Assembly (NCBI GenBank): GCA_028583405.1
Contig: CM053246.1
Span: 6,169,620-6,233,619, forward strand
Origin: Pogonophryne albipinna
Taxonomy: Eukaryota; Chordata; Actinopteri; Perciformes; Artedidraconidae
Direction of reading: 5' to 3'
Length of the DNA stretch: 64,000 nucleotides
Positions within the stretch are counted from its first letter, which is position 1; the number at the start of each line of letters is the position of its first letter. Below are positions 1 through 12,673 of this stretch, piece after piece. Under the pieces are notes generated by a model, which had not been told where the DNA came from, ran no database searches, and was given only the letters and a program-made list of their open reading frames with translations. The translations under genes and the position numbers were made by a program.

Positions 1-1731
1 TCTACCAGAAAGCTTTAGAACGTTATATTTGAAGAGAGATCATATTGGCATGAGACACTTTGGGTGTTTTGCCTTGGCAGCCGCATTTAGTGGTAGACAG
101 TGCAGTGTAAACACTCAGGACTTATGTTTCTGGAGAGCACACACACACACACACACACACTCATGTGTCTTTGATCACATGGACGTCGAGGACTCGCCGC
201 TGGATGAAGAATGCTTTTTGTATGTGACATTCCGGAGCACTTAGAGGAAATGATCGGTCAAAGTGCAATCAACAGGCGAGCCAGAGCTTCATAGCTGACT
301 CCCAGCGGGGCCCACTGGGGGGGGGGGGGGGGGTGCAGTTTGTTTTTGTCTGAGTCCAGTTGTGTTCGGCACAGGGGAGAGCCTTCATCATTATTTTTCT
401 GTTTTCAAAAGTAATTGCTACTTAAGAATTGTAATGAGTCAGGTGATTGCATGCGGCTCATATTACTAAATTATTTTATAATGAGAATTGTATAGAACGA
501 GAAAACTGGCTTTAAAGTCATTGCACAGCTTATTGGACTTTGTGCTAATATAAAATATGTTTGCAAATCTCACAGAGTAAAAATGATCCCTCAAATTAAT
601 CAGACAGGATTTTAATTTTTTCTTTTATTTTACAGATAGGAAAGTCCATGAGGGGCTTTGTCTCTCTGTTTCAGTGACAGTAAGTAACTAGTGAGTACAT
701 TTACTCAGTATTGCACTTCGCTATTACGACGTATTTTCCTTTCATATTTCAATTTGACACTGAAAACATATAAAATACACATGTAGGTGTTTATTGTACT
801 CAATTTGATAGTTGTATCTTTACATTTCATTAAAAAGTTAGCATTAGCTAATGTCTCATTTGCATATTTAAACACAACTCTTATACAACATTTCTTAATG
901 TAGATAATCAGCTTGGGAAGTTTCCTTATGATACTTATTATTTAAACATTGAAACATATGTCATGTTGTGTCTTGCAAAATATTGATGGGATTTTAAGCG
1001 TACATATTATTAAATGACGCTCTTACTTACTTAAACTTGACTATTTTATTTATTTATTCATTTATAGAATATTTTAGAAAAAACATGCTGAAATGTATAT
1101 TTGAAAGGCTCTTGACAATATGTTCTGATATATTGAGTGATACAAAGAAATATCAAAGTTAACTTTGTATAAATGAAATAACGTAATGCATCATTTGCAC
1201 ATCAAACACAGCACTTCAGAAAACTTAAACGTAAAAAACAAGTAATGTTTCATGGTGATATCTATTTGTTACATTTGTAGTGTCTCGCCTTCAGTTACAT
1301 AATATATACAAATCTGTGACCTTTTAATGATGTGAAATATAGTGTTAGAGTGTAATTAAATCACACAGCATTACATAAAACAGCTCCATTTAAATGCACC
1401 TCATAAGTAATGATAAAAGGATAATGTCTGCAGGATAAGTACTTGGATCGAAGGGTGTAATAGAGTATTTATTTTATTATAAGATCGGGGCACATATCTC
1501 AGCGTAGTATGCAGAGCGTCTGTTTGTCAGCTTTACCTCTCTCATTCCACATTACAACGCAGGTTAATGGTTGACTTTAAAATTAACGAGCCCTAAAGAT
1601 ATACAGGCTCCTGGGGTTAAAGGCGTGATGTATAATTCCATGTCATCATTACTGTTGCCCACAATCTCCAATCTCATCTCATAGCCAACGAGAACACATT
1701 TCATTATTTTTTTATTTATGAAGTAATGCTC
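1..1731. other. AT-rich non-coding stretch
   Basis: I see no gene here. The sequence is AT-rich with stop codons in all frames. It holds a short (CA)n run at 138-160 and a run of 17 G at 317-333. The open frame at 29-244 is short, crosses the CA run and resembles nothing I know. Most likely this is single-copy intergenic or intronic DNA. Confidence 0.6.
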
Positions 1732-1935
1732 CACTGAAAAAACTGAAAGATTGACTGTAATTATATGAAGTCAACAAATGTCACATAACTGTATAAGGTT
1801 AGTTGCAAGCAATAATATTAAGTTGAACATAGTCATTTTGTATTTAAATGTAATATTTTTACTTTCAACTAACCTTATACAGTTTTGTGAAATCTGGTAC
1901 ATTTAATTAAAGTAAACGTTTCAGTTATTTCAGTG
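1732..1935. mobile_element. Foldback MITE-like inverted repeat
   Basis: About 75 bases at each end are near-perfect inverted copies. Both ends begin CACTGAAA(A/T)AACTGAAA, and the inner part includes a perfect 19-base inverted repeat, AACTGTATAAGGTTAGTTG, at about 1787-1805 and again inverted at about 1866-1884. An AT-rich spacer of about 60 bases separates the arms, and there is no coding capacity. The structure is that of a non-autonomous foldback or MITE element; the superfamily cannot be named because I see no clear target duplication. Confidence 0.6.
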
Positions 1936-4900
1936 TAGAACAGAGACTTAAATGCACAGCTTGTGGTATTTCCCAAATTGTTATCTAAATTGACTGAATC
2001 CTAAATAAATAATGGGCCGGTGTGATGTCTAAAATGAATGCAAAGTGATTTCAGCAGCGTTTTATTGATTAAGATCACGGTGGGCCGCTGCTGACAGCAG
2101 ATGCTATACATCCTCCAGGTTTAGATTAAGCCCCTCCTCCCCCCCCCCCCCCCCTGTGCCTCAGTGACAGTGATGCTCTCGCTACACTGTCCAAAACATT
2201 CAGTGGATTACCAGGAATAATAAAACCTACAGCCAGCACTTTAAACTGGATGTGCCTATCTGATGCAAGGGGGAGATTGATCTCCCATAATGCTTTGTCT
2301 TGATGAGACAATGAAAAATGGCCCTAGCCGGCGACATGTCAATATCAGGGCTGCAGATGCACCCACGGTCCTGGGTTCTTATTTAATCCGCTTTTCTTTA
2401 AGATGATAGCTCTTGTTACATTTTCACTGCCTGTCTGTCAGCTTGACATCGCAATATTCCCCCTCTCCTCACTTTCCTGCTCGGTTTCATTTATTTTAAA
2501 ACGCCATTTCACACACGGCTGACTTTAACAAGGCATTATACAGCACTGAGGGAAGGTCTTGGAGATAGAATTGTGACAGATACAACATTTTTTATGGTGA
2601 AAATACGGAATATTGTAAACAGCAGTGTATAAATGTGGAGAGAAGAGCTGCTGGTGTATGTTTGGACGTCATTCACTCTCCTCTCCCCTGTGGAAATGAT
2701 GTCCACTGCCAATATCCACTCACTTAGGCTTTATTTATTCAAATGCAAACATTATAATTCAAAAAATATTGATTATGAGTATTGGCTATGTGTCTTTTAG
2801 TTACAAGGTGTTATTGGAAAAAGATAAACTATGTAACACGGGCCAATATAGGCAATTTCACCAGCAAATAATCCGTGACATATATTCTTGTTTTTCTACC
2901 CTAAGAAATTGAGAATTGTTGTGCATATACAGTGTATCCATTACATACACAATTCACAATATGTTTTATTGTATGTGCCTTCATTTTAAAGGCAAATGGG
3001 CAAAACACATATAAATATTGGTTCATTGGTGTAGTAGATCTTAACAGATTACCCAGGAAGAAAATGCACAGTGATATTCAGGTTTAGTATTTCCCCTGCT
3101 CTGGATGTATCCACCACGCGTTTCACTGAGAGTGCAGTGACAGTAGGGTGTAGTTGCTCGCTGCACCCTCCACGTTGCAGCTGTGGGTGAAACATGCCGT
3201 GGCTGACATATCAGTGATGTTTATTAAGAGACGAGTCTATCAGGTCTCATAAGCCAGTCCTCGCAGGCGGCAGATCTTTTGTTTCTTCCGGAGGGTGTCA
3301 TCAATCTTGCGTGGCTGCGCTCTCCTGAGCGCCTGATGGGAGATCACGGTTTCCTCCCTCCCATTGCAATGGGTTCAGTGGTGGAGGCAGGTAGATAGCA
3401 CGCACTCGCACACACACACACGCGCACACACACACGCACACACACACACATACACACACACACGCACACACACTGGAGCCTGCTTGCTCTGCAGAGCACC
3501 CCCATTCTGAGATGGAAACAGAGAGGCTGCTGTATAACACTGTAATTCTCTGTGCTACTGAGAAGGATAGCTTTGCTGATAACAGCATAAAATAAATACA
3601 GTATAATATAACATGTTTGTTTTGACACACCTTTAGGACATTGGATATCTGCTCTTATTAGTATCCCTAACGAGAGATGTAATACTAAAATAAGATGTTA
3701 TACTTCTTATACATGGCTCATGTCTGTCTGCAGGACTTTCCTTCCACCACGTTACCAGGTTCACGGCTGCCAGTTTGGACAGCCATCTTTGATGGAAATG
3801 TATCCTTCGAACCTAGCTATCAAAATCAGTAGTAACGAGGAATTAAGGTTTTGCGTCGAAGTGTCTCCGTCCTAACGACCTGTAACCTCTGTTACACTGG
3901 TCTACATCATTAGATTTGATGAAATATCTTTTGTTTCACATGGTGTGTATCTGTTTCAAGGAGCAAAGGTCATAACACATACTGTATGAGATGATTAAAA
4001 CAATTCAGCCCTCTCTAATTATCATACCAGCACATAACATTGGCCTGTCCAACTACTAAGTGTAACAAGGAGTTTTTGAAATGGTTATGGTTCAGTCTTA
4101 ATAATACTGAAGCGATCATGAATTAGTCCTCTTCCTCCTAGACTGGTATGTAACAATTATTTGTGAAATGTATTGCAAGATGTGGAATTATATTAATAGG
4201 CCCACATACATTAGCATTGGCTTTAGCCACCAATGCACATTTACATTGGTGGCTAAAACAGATCAGAAAACACTTTGGCTAACATTAGTTGAAAGTAGCT
4301 AACTTTAGCTGTATTTGTTGAGAAAGCAAGCACCATGATAACCAACGTGAAGGCAATCAACAGTCATTGCTATGCATACTGCAAACAGCTGTGGTTGAAA
4401 ATGAAAAATATAATTCATTTTCATCTCACTCTCTTCCAAAACAATGACTTTAGCCAGGTTGAGATATTAATGGCAAGAGGCGGTGATGCTCATAGGAGAT
4501 GCCGTTCATTTCAGGGAAAACAATACCTTTTCTTTTCACAGGGTCTGTAGATCTGTGACAATTTTGAAGTCATCCGATACAAAAAAGTCCATTAATAGCA
4601 CCAGTAATAATCAATATTTACAGATCTGAATAGGAACAGATGGAAGCCTAAAGAAAAAAACATTATATATAATTTGATATATCATATAAAAACATATTAA
4701 TGTCAGATATTATTATGTGAGCATTATACCAACAATGGCAGTTGTTTAAGTACAAGTTAAAAACGAAGTAAATCCACCAAAGGTAAGTACCCGTTGAAAT
4801 GTTTTTATGGTGTGGCCTTGCAGCGTGCAGAGTGTCTCTTGCCTGTAATATGAAATTGATGTACTTGGCATGTAGAGACTTTGATAAAAATTGCCCTCTG

Positions 4901-6990
4901 CACCAGCTAAAACCAAATGAAAGTAGATAACGGCATCGACTCGGAGCCTTCTGCGGTGTCATAACGTGTATGTAAATCTCCGCGGCTGGGATCGTAGACC
5001 TTCATTAAGTGTGCTTTAGTAGATTTATGAAGTGATCTGTGCAGAAGTCGTTTGTAGACGCTGTTCTCTTTAGACCTGGACATGATGAATATACTCCACT
5101 TGGCTCTGGCTGGACTGCTGAATCTAAAATTGGTGCTGCAAAGAGAGCGCTGCTTGTTTCCGGAGCTGGATGGAGCTCTCCTGTTTATGCTCTGACTCTA
5201 CTCCACCATGTTGACCTTTAACAAAATATGCCAGCCCTCTTGCAAAGGGCATTCATTCCTTTAAGTATTTCTTGCCATTATGATTATTTTACAGTCCCTG
5301 CTGCTACAACATGGTTACCTTTGTCAAGAATATTAACGGTGTAACATTAGGCAGCTCTCACTGCTTCGGTTCTTATAACAAATGATATTCAGGCCACATA
5401 GAAAGGTTAGCGTGTTCGGCCACGATTCCTCACCGCTCTCACAAAGCTAATGAATTGAAGGGATCATTTCATACTAATTGCTTTTTCAGGATGATAATCC
5501 AAGCAATAAACGGCAAAGAGGCGTGACATGTCTGTGGGGAAATACGCCCAAATGAAATAAACACCCGCTCACTTTCTGATTTCAATGCCTCAGAACAGAA
5601 TACACGCCGGTGCCTGGACAGAAAGAAGGCGAGGAAGTTTGAATCAATATTTCCTATTAGAGACGCTGATGCTCAAACCAACAATGACCCACGTTGAATG
5701 AGGTCCAAAGCTTTGTGTGTTCAGGTGTGTGCAGTAATTGCATTCTCCATTGAAAAGGCTCCTCTGATTAAACTGAAGAATAAAAGGAAAAGGCAATCAA
5801 AGAGACGGTTGCTTGGGACAAAGAGTTACCTTCAGAGTTTGTCATCAAAGTTATTTTGATTAATGTGGGACTCGCTATATGAGAGGGTAATAGTAAGGCA
5901 TATTATTTTGCAGGGAAGGATGTTTGTGGCTTTTTCTGTATTCAAACATTCAGTTTTTCACAGTACATTTTGCAGAACATACACAAAAACGCTATGTTCT
6001 CTTTCATGTGTGTTTATAGCTGCCAGGTGGTGTATTGTGTTAATAGACGGATAAAAATCAGTGAGGAAATGGCCCTCCCAGAGCTGACCCTTCCACCACC
6101 CCGGCTCTATCTGTCAAGTTGTCCTCCCTCTGACTTTTCACCCTCTGATCCCCATCTCCTGCTCTGGAATAAGAGAAAACAGACCAGCACTCCCTGAGCA
6201 CATTGCAAGCCGCTTTAAGAATGCGCCAGAAATACCTCGAAATGCAGGCCCAACCTGGTGGGCAAACAGAGAGAGATATGTATATTTAGAAACAATTGGA
6301 TTTGTTATTTTTTGTTGGGGAAAGAAAACGTCACTTTTTGTGAAATGGACTATACACTGCTGTTGTGCATATTTTTCCATTGTTTGAAATAAGGCTGCAG
6401 CGTATTTGGACATATTTGTTGGAACCGTGTCTGAATTCAAGCAGCTGGGTTTCGTACAGCAGTGATTGACGGATATTTGAGAAATGGAGTTGTTAGGGGA
6501 GATGTTGTCAACTACAGTGATGTTCGAGGGAACTGTACAGCAAGCAAAAGTTGATGCAAACCCTTCAACTTAAAAAAAAAAGCCCACATATTGTGGGTTA
6601 CTGTGCATTTTAGGCTGACCTTTACAACATGTAAGGATCTCACAGTGAGTTTGTATTCCACCTCAAAACATGGAAGCTAGCAAGACGAGCTAAGTAGTGT
6701 TTATATACCTTACAACTTTAATAGTTTCACCTGGCTGCCATATTTTTCAAAACTGTTACTGTTACTAAATGTGGATTTTGTAAATTGTATCATTACTGCT
6801 TCTTAATTCATATTTAGCTATCTTTGGCTCTTTACTTGCTGTAACAAATGTAACTTTCCCCTCTCTGAAAAAAAGAAGAAAGGTATTCTGATTCAAACAT
6901 GGCAGCTAGTTAGCCTAGCTTGATAATGTCAGCCGTGATGTCCACTATAAATGTTACCTTGTAGTTTTCAGTCAATGATATCAACACTAC
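1936..6990. other. Non-coding, mostly single-copy stretch
   Basis: I find no convincing gene. Landmarks are a run of 16 C (2139-2154), an imperfect (CA)n tract (3409-3473) and a 14-base perfect hairpin (4222-4257). Open frames here (for example 4663-4962 minus and 6138-6440 minus) are under about 110 codons, low in recognisable composition and without splice context or domain motifs. Some parts (about 2030-2120 and 5560-5700) have the balanced composition and homeobox-like ATTA/TAAT words typical of conserved non-coding DNA, but that is only an impression. Confidence 0.5.
3409..3473. repeat. Imperfect (CA)n microsatellite
   Basis: A CA dinucleotide tract interrupted by CG and TA steps. It creates the spurious Cys-Val-rich open frames seen on the minus strand at 3301-3630. 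Confidence 0.9.
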
Positions 6991-6994
6991 GTAC

Positions 6995-7300
6995 CGTACA
7001 CACGGTTCCGTTGCGTGCTTCAACGGAGACGCTTCCCATTCACTTTGAATGGGGTGACGTCACGCTTTGCCGAACTGCATTGTGGTTCCGTTGCTTCGCT
7101 TTGCCTCAGTTGCTCGTGCTGAAAGTTGAGAAAAGTTCAACTTTTCAAGCGTCGACGGAAGCACCAGCCAATCAAATCATATGCCAGTCCAAGCGCTAGC
7201 CAATCAAACACGCTCTTTGTGTGTCCGGGGCGGGAGATTAATGTGATTGGTTGTTGGTCGCCCACTGGCAAGCTTCAACGCGACGGAACTGTGTGGACGA
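6995..7300. mobile_element. Short MITE with ~21-bp terminal inverted repeats
   Basis: The left end, about 6996-7015 (GTACACACGGTTCCGTTGCG), matches the reverse complement of the right end, about 7279-7299 (CGTCCACACAGTTCCGTCGCG), with about three mismatches. The interior has two CCAATCA motifs and a CpG-rich, promoter-like composition. No target duplication is clear. It is non-autonomous; the superfamily is uncertain (hAT or PIF-like). Confidence 0.5.
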
Positions 7301-7580
7301 GCCGTTACTCCAACTCCCAGAAACTCACAGCCGAATTCAAAAGAGTGGTTTGTGGGTGCTGATAGCAAAATGAATTGTTGCTTTCTGCATTGTCTCAAGT
7401 TCTGAATCACAAACTATATTGTGCTAATAATATAATTGCAACAATGCCCATAGGGTTTTCTAGCCGTGTACATTGCCTTTATAGCATTTGATTGGAATGA
7501 TCCATGTTGCAAAGTATAAATGTTATAAATGTGCCTAGAACACAATAGGTAGAACAATGACAGAGAAAATAAAATGTTAA

Positions 7581-8270
7581 AGTCTCCTATCATGCTATTT
7601 TAAGGCATATACAGTATTATGGGTCTCAGATATATACAAATGTATAAAAACATGTCTATGATGTGTTTTTCTCAAAATACAAACAGATCATGCATTTTAG
7701 ACATCCCTCATATCCCTCTATTCCAGCCCTGTTTAGAGAAACACGGATTTTGGGTCCTTAGCTTTAAAAAATAAATGAAAAAAGAGGAGGCGGAGCTAAT
7801 GCCTGATCAGAATTCTACCGGATAAAGTTAAATTCTGCTGTGATAAAACGCCATCCTGTTCTAAACCACATCAAAGATTATTTCTGAAACAGTATAGAGC
7901 TCAAATGCTTTTTCTCTTGTGGGTTTATCACCAGGTGAGTTCTTTTTTTATTTCCTGTTTTTTAAACACATGTGCTCTCCAGTACAGGTTAGCTCTGAGT
8001 GTTAGCGAGGCTTGCTAATGTAAACAAAGACGAGATTACGTCCAAAACACGTCAGGTATTGTTTCTGATAGCAACTTTCTGTGGGTCCACTGCCGATCTG
8101 ACGTCAGATCGGCAGCAAATCTGTATCCGCTCGTTGTGCCCCCGTTTTTTAAAGATTTGGGCAAGGAGGAAAAGAGAAAGGGTTAATTTTCTGATGCTGC
8201 GTGAGTTCCCCGACACACATATTTATGTATAAAAGACATCAAAAAGTGCATTTTGCATGATAGGTCCCCT
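7581..8270. mobile_element. TTAA-flanked non-autonomous DNA element
   Basis: TTAA flanks both sides (7577-7580 and 8271-8274). The termini are inverted: the left reads AGTCTCCTATCATGC and the right, reversed, reads AGGGGACCTATCATGC. A TTAA target with AGGG/GGGAC-type ends fits Kolobok- or piggyBac-like elements of fish; the superfamily is inferred. Inside is a perfect 26-bp palindrome at 8090-8115. The frame at 7999-8232 is short and unlike a transposase. Confidence 0.6.
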
Positions 8271-8274
8271 TTAA

Positions 8275-9613
8275 TGTTCATAGCATAAGCTATAGATCCT
8301 GGCCACCGGGGTGCAAACGTCAAGCAATGAATTTAAACATGACAGACAAATCACCAGTCTCTCAATATATTTCAGTTCCCACCTACTCTCTATAGGTGCT
8401 AATAATTTCACTGTTAATGCTAGTCATTTTGCTGATTGGACTGCTTTTTCAGTGAGGCTTGTTTGCATAGAAAGGGACACATTTGTGCCAAATATATGCA
8501 TAGTACCTCATGTAAAAGCCCCGAGCCTGTTTTTCAGGTCTCAGGCTCGAAAATGACATTCCGAGAACAAATGACCATATCTTCCCTTCTAAAAGGGTTA
8601 AATTAATAATCTTTTTTCTCAAAGCAAGGTTACATCTGTGAGTTGGATGTAGAAGTGTCAGAATTAATATAGATGTTTTTATTTTAAAGTAAATTCAGAT
8701 TGAACACAGTAAAAAAAATTAAATTATTGTGTCCGTCCAAAAAACAAAAATACTTATAGTGAAAACCACCCTTGAATGATGGATGGTAGACTAAAAGCTT
8801 TAGGAATCCAAACTACAACATATAATAAGTACCCTGTATCAAGATTGATACAAAACAAGTGAAATTTGACCTTTTTAGAGAGATTTAGCAAAAAAAAAAC
8901 ACTTCTGGGGCCATTTGGGTGGATTTTCCATATCTCTGGCCCCCCTTGCTCGATTTTGCTGATTGACATCTCTTTCTAACCGTCAGAGCCAATGGAATCG
9001 AGGGGAACTCCCACATACTCCTTATTTGGTCACGTGTGTGTGTAAGACTGCCGCATAGCCAAGACCGGAAGCTGCGAGAACTCTGGTGGCTACCATTAGC
9101 AGCTAACTTTTACACTCCGATTTTTACATAAAAATGGAATGATGGATTATAAATAAAAAAAAATATTACACAGAAACATTATCAACCTATGGATTAACCG
9201 ATTCAGCTGCGTTTTTTCTCGTTTTAATGCCATTGAACACGTCTTTTGATCAGATTGACAGCTACGGTGAGACGATCTCCCTAGAATCCGTAAAGGTACG
9301 TGTTGTGATGTCTGTGTTTGCTTCCCCTGTCGCGAGTTCGGATCACTCAGTGATGATATATATACCTAAATAATCTGTGGAACCTCAGCTTTAATCGGAT
9401 ATCTTGTATGTGCAGCTATGATAAGTAATAAGGGTACTTTTATCTTGAGTTCTGTGCCAAAGTGCGTTAGCATTTTTCGCTTAGGGGTCATTTAGATGCT
9501 TCTTATGAGACTTGTGTTTTGTTTTGGTAAAAATGGTTTGTATCGTCAGTTAGCTGAGATTATTCCCGTTAATCTGGTATAACACATTAATAGGTTCTTA
9601 AATATTAAGATCC
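8275..9613. other. Non-coding stretch, possible old repeat
   Basis: No gene is supported. The sequence is AT-rich with a GC-richer patch at about 9000-9110. The flanks of the neighbouring hAT (GTTAAA-containing words at about 8597 and 10,430) hint at a decayed repeat that the hAT entered, but I cannot pair its ends. Confidence 0.4.
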
Positions 9614-9621
9614 CCTGAGAC

Positions 9622-10381
9622 CAGAGATGGGGTCGTTACTAAAAAAAAGTAATATATTACATATTACATATTACTTTTAAAAAAAGTAATATATTACACT
9701 ACTTCGTTACTCTCTACATAAAGTAACTCGTTACTTTACTCGTTACTTTACTCGCAGGGCCGGCCCGCCCCTCCCTACAGGCAGATCACGCAGACTGCAA
9801 AAGTTTCAAATGTTCTCTTTAGTTCAGTTTCCATTGTCGCATAAGACTGATCCAGATCCTGAATGTTTTCCTATCTGACCATGGCTGTCCTCTGTCTCCT
9901 GCTATCTGTATATTTTGCGCAGACTATCTCTGCTCACGCTGTTGCGTCGGCGTGTTCTCCTGCGTGTTGGCCATGTGTTGCACTGGAACCAGACACCGCA
10001 AAGACTTCAGCCGAGCACGTACGAACTGCGCATGCGTGAGTGGCAATAACTCTCCTTACCAGCAGGCGGCGGTAGTGTGTATTCGTCATTCAAAACAGGC
10101 AACAACCGGAAAACAGAGAAGAAGAACAGACTACGTGATATAAACAAACAACAAATAGCTGTGCGTTAGCTTCACCTTAGCATGTGTTCTTTGCAGGTGT
10201 TTGTTGAGGTTTTATTATGACTGATTTTAGTAAGTAACGAAGTAACGCGTGTCGGGGCAATGTTAGTAACTGTAGTGTGATTACTGAATTATAAAAGTAG
10301 CGCGTTACACTACTCCGTTACCGACAAAAGTAATATTATTACAGTAACGCGTTACTTTGTAACGCGTTACACCCAACTCTG
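9622..10381. mobile_element. Non-autonomous hAT element, 760 bp
   Basis: The ends are CAGAGATGGG (left) and, reversed, CAGAGTTGGG (right). A perfect 8-bp target duplication CCTGAGAC lies at 9614-9621 and 10,382-10,389, the hallmark length of hAT insertion. Subterminal sequence is rich in GTAAC/GTTAC words on both sides (AGTAACG, TAACGCGTTAC), probably transposase-binding repeats. There is no transposase, and the 63-codon frame inside is unremarkable. It must be mobilised in trans. Confidence 0.9.
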
Positions 10382-10664
10382 CCTGAGACACAGTGTCGTG
10401 AAAAAAAAGGACCCGCCGAGAGGAACCTTGGGGTTTAACAGGTTAAGATTAGTGTCACTCTTGCTGAACATTTTTCATTTTTAGCAGATCCAAAAGCTGC
10501 ACAGTCCATTTGTAAATGTGCACATTTTTGCGTCATTTGTCCCACATTTATTGTAAGGGGGTTTAGGTTGCATTAGCTTAGCATAAACTTTATTTCTAAT
10601 GAGCCCAGTAGTTGTGATGGTTACTGGCCAGTCAGACAAAATGCAGCATCAGGTAGTAGTAGTG

Positions 10665-11716
10665 CAGGGGTGGGGAAACTTTTTCCTCTCAAGGGCCATT
10701 TCAATTTTTTTAACATCCTCCGAGGGCCGTACAAATTATTGACCTCTGCTTAAAAATACTAAAATCACAGCCCATTCATTTGGCCTTTCTTTTATGCTGT
10801 GCAAAGAAAAAGCAACCTCTTAATCCAGATATCTTACCACGTGCACGGTTGTGGCATGACCACCAAAACAGAAAGATATGGACACAAGATGTGTGCAAAT
10901 GTATTTAGTTTCCTATCCATGTGGACATGATTTAAGGGGGGATCTAACCTCCTCTAGGGGGGTTCGGGGGTCATGCTCCCCCGGAAGATTTTTTTTTAAA
11001 TGTTGAAGTTAAAAGCATCATTCTGGTGTGAGAGCAACATTAGGAGATCTATGGATACGTCTCTCAACACCCATATGAAACAGAACAGTAAGCAGATTTT
11101 TTTTTTCTTTATGGATATTTTACAAATCACTCCCCTTTCAAACTGTATTCTTGTTTATTAATAACAACTTTTTTTTTAATGTCATATAGTATTTTATACC
11201 TGTTTACTTTATTCTCTTATTTTTTGATAACTATAATGATCATATGAAGATGCGCCTTTACCTCACTGGTTGTAGACAAAGCTTCTTATATTCGTTAGCA
11301 TAGCTAGCTAACCAGATGCTAATAACAACAAAGTTATTGACAGTCATGAACAGATCGCCACTGGGCTTTCAACTAAAGACACAGCCACGCAAAAACTGCT
11401 GCATGTGTACGGCTCCTTATGGGTACTGCAATTTTTGGCCGGAGCTACGTTCTGGTGCTCTCCGTCAGAACTGCACCCCTGTCAGACAAGACCTATGGAC
11501 AAGACATATACCACGTGATGACACGTTAGGCTCGTGTTGTGTTCAAGGACCCTGACCTTGGCCAGGAAAAACAGGCACTCGCTTGTTTAATTTGTTTGCG
11601 GTCTAGATTTTTTTTTTAATTTCTTTTTTGAGTGTGTTTATAAATTACCTCGAGGGCTGTACCAAATGGTCTCGCGGGCCGTATACAGCCCGGGGGCCGG
11701 AGGTTCCCCACCCCTG
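10665..11716. mobile_element. hAT element, 1.05 kb, non-autonomous
   Basis: The terminal inverted repeats share CAGGGGTGGGGAA. The flanking 8-mers are TAGTAGTG (10,657-10,664) and TAGTAGAG (11,717-11,724), a 7/8 target duplication. The interior carries, inverted, the ~250-bp block also found near 17.4 and 58.4 kb, including a G-rich hairpin at about 10,965-10,983. The open frame at 11,316-11,555 has no transposase motif. It is probably an internally deleted family member. Confidence 0.85.
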
Positions 11717-11724
11717 TAGTAGAG

Positions 11725-12665
11725 CAACAATGCCCACCCACTGGAGAACACTCATGAATTTCAGTCGCAAGGTTGGTGGTTCAATACCCAGCCATTTCAT
11801 TCAACATTTCTCCTGATGGCATTGCCAACGGTGTGTGAAGCCTCTGCCTCTTTAAAATCACAGAGTGCTCACAAAAACAGGAGTATCGCTAAATAAATGC
11901 ATGAAAATATATATAACTAAATTGAGTTTCACTTCAAGGAGAGAGAGAGACTGTGTTGGACTCTGGGGAATAAACAGTATGTAGCATACGGTTGATATTC
12001 ATACGCTTTATATTGTGCAGGCAGACTCTGATTTGATCTCTGCTGTTAGTCCTCAGCTCCTTGGATATCTCTGTATCAGTTTCAGATCACATTTGCTGTG
12101 ATAAAATGCTGCTGCAGGAGAAAAGTAAGAATTGGTGCTGTGCTGATTGCTTTCCCCCCGCCGGTGTGTCAGATAGTGGCCAGCGAGAAACACTTAAGTG
12201 CTTCATCCCGCCTCCACCTGCTGCTGTCCGTCTGTCCGTCTGTCCGTCTGCAGCTTCTCATTCTGTCGGCCTGGCAGTGCAGAGAGGAGAGAGCCGACTG
12301 AATGGATGTCTTAAAAGCTGAGGGAGACCTCTCTTTTGAAACTCCCATCTGATAGGACAGGCACAAAGGAGCCAATCACACTTCTGCTGAAGTCGGTGTA
12401 TTGGAGACACGTACATTACAGGAGAGAAAGTAAAGGTGAGAAAGAGAGGAATTAGACAGTAAGCCTTCCTGGTCATTTGGCTCCTTTAGTTCCTATAAAC
12501 TCAAACTGACCGGCAGTTAAGATTATTTTCTTCCTCCCAGCTTCCGCCCTTGATGAGGCAGTGACAGTGGAAAATAACTTTCTGTGCCCTACTGAAAGAG
12601 CACTGACATCTCCATTCACAGCCTTTTTTCCCTTCACATTACTGTTAGTTACAGCATGAGTGTCT
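11725..12665. other. Non-coding, single-copy-looking stretch
   Basis: No supported gene. It has a short (GTCC/GTCT)n tract at about 12,224-12,252 and a GA-rich patch near 11,940. Frames around 12,061-12,742 on both strands overlap one another, and their composition (Cys/Ser/Pro-rich) points to chance. Confidence 0.5.
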
Positions 12666-12673
12666 CTGCAGTG

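Noticed and set aside
3301..3630. Two overlapping ~100-codon minus-strand frames
   Set aside because: Created by the CA repeat; no similarity recognised.
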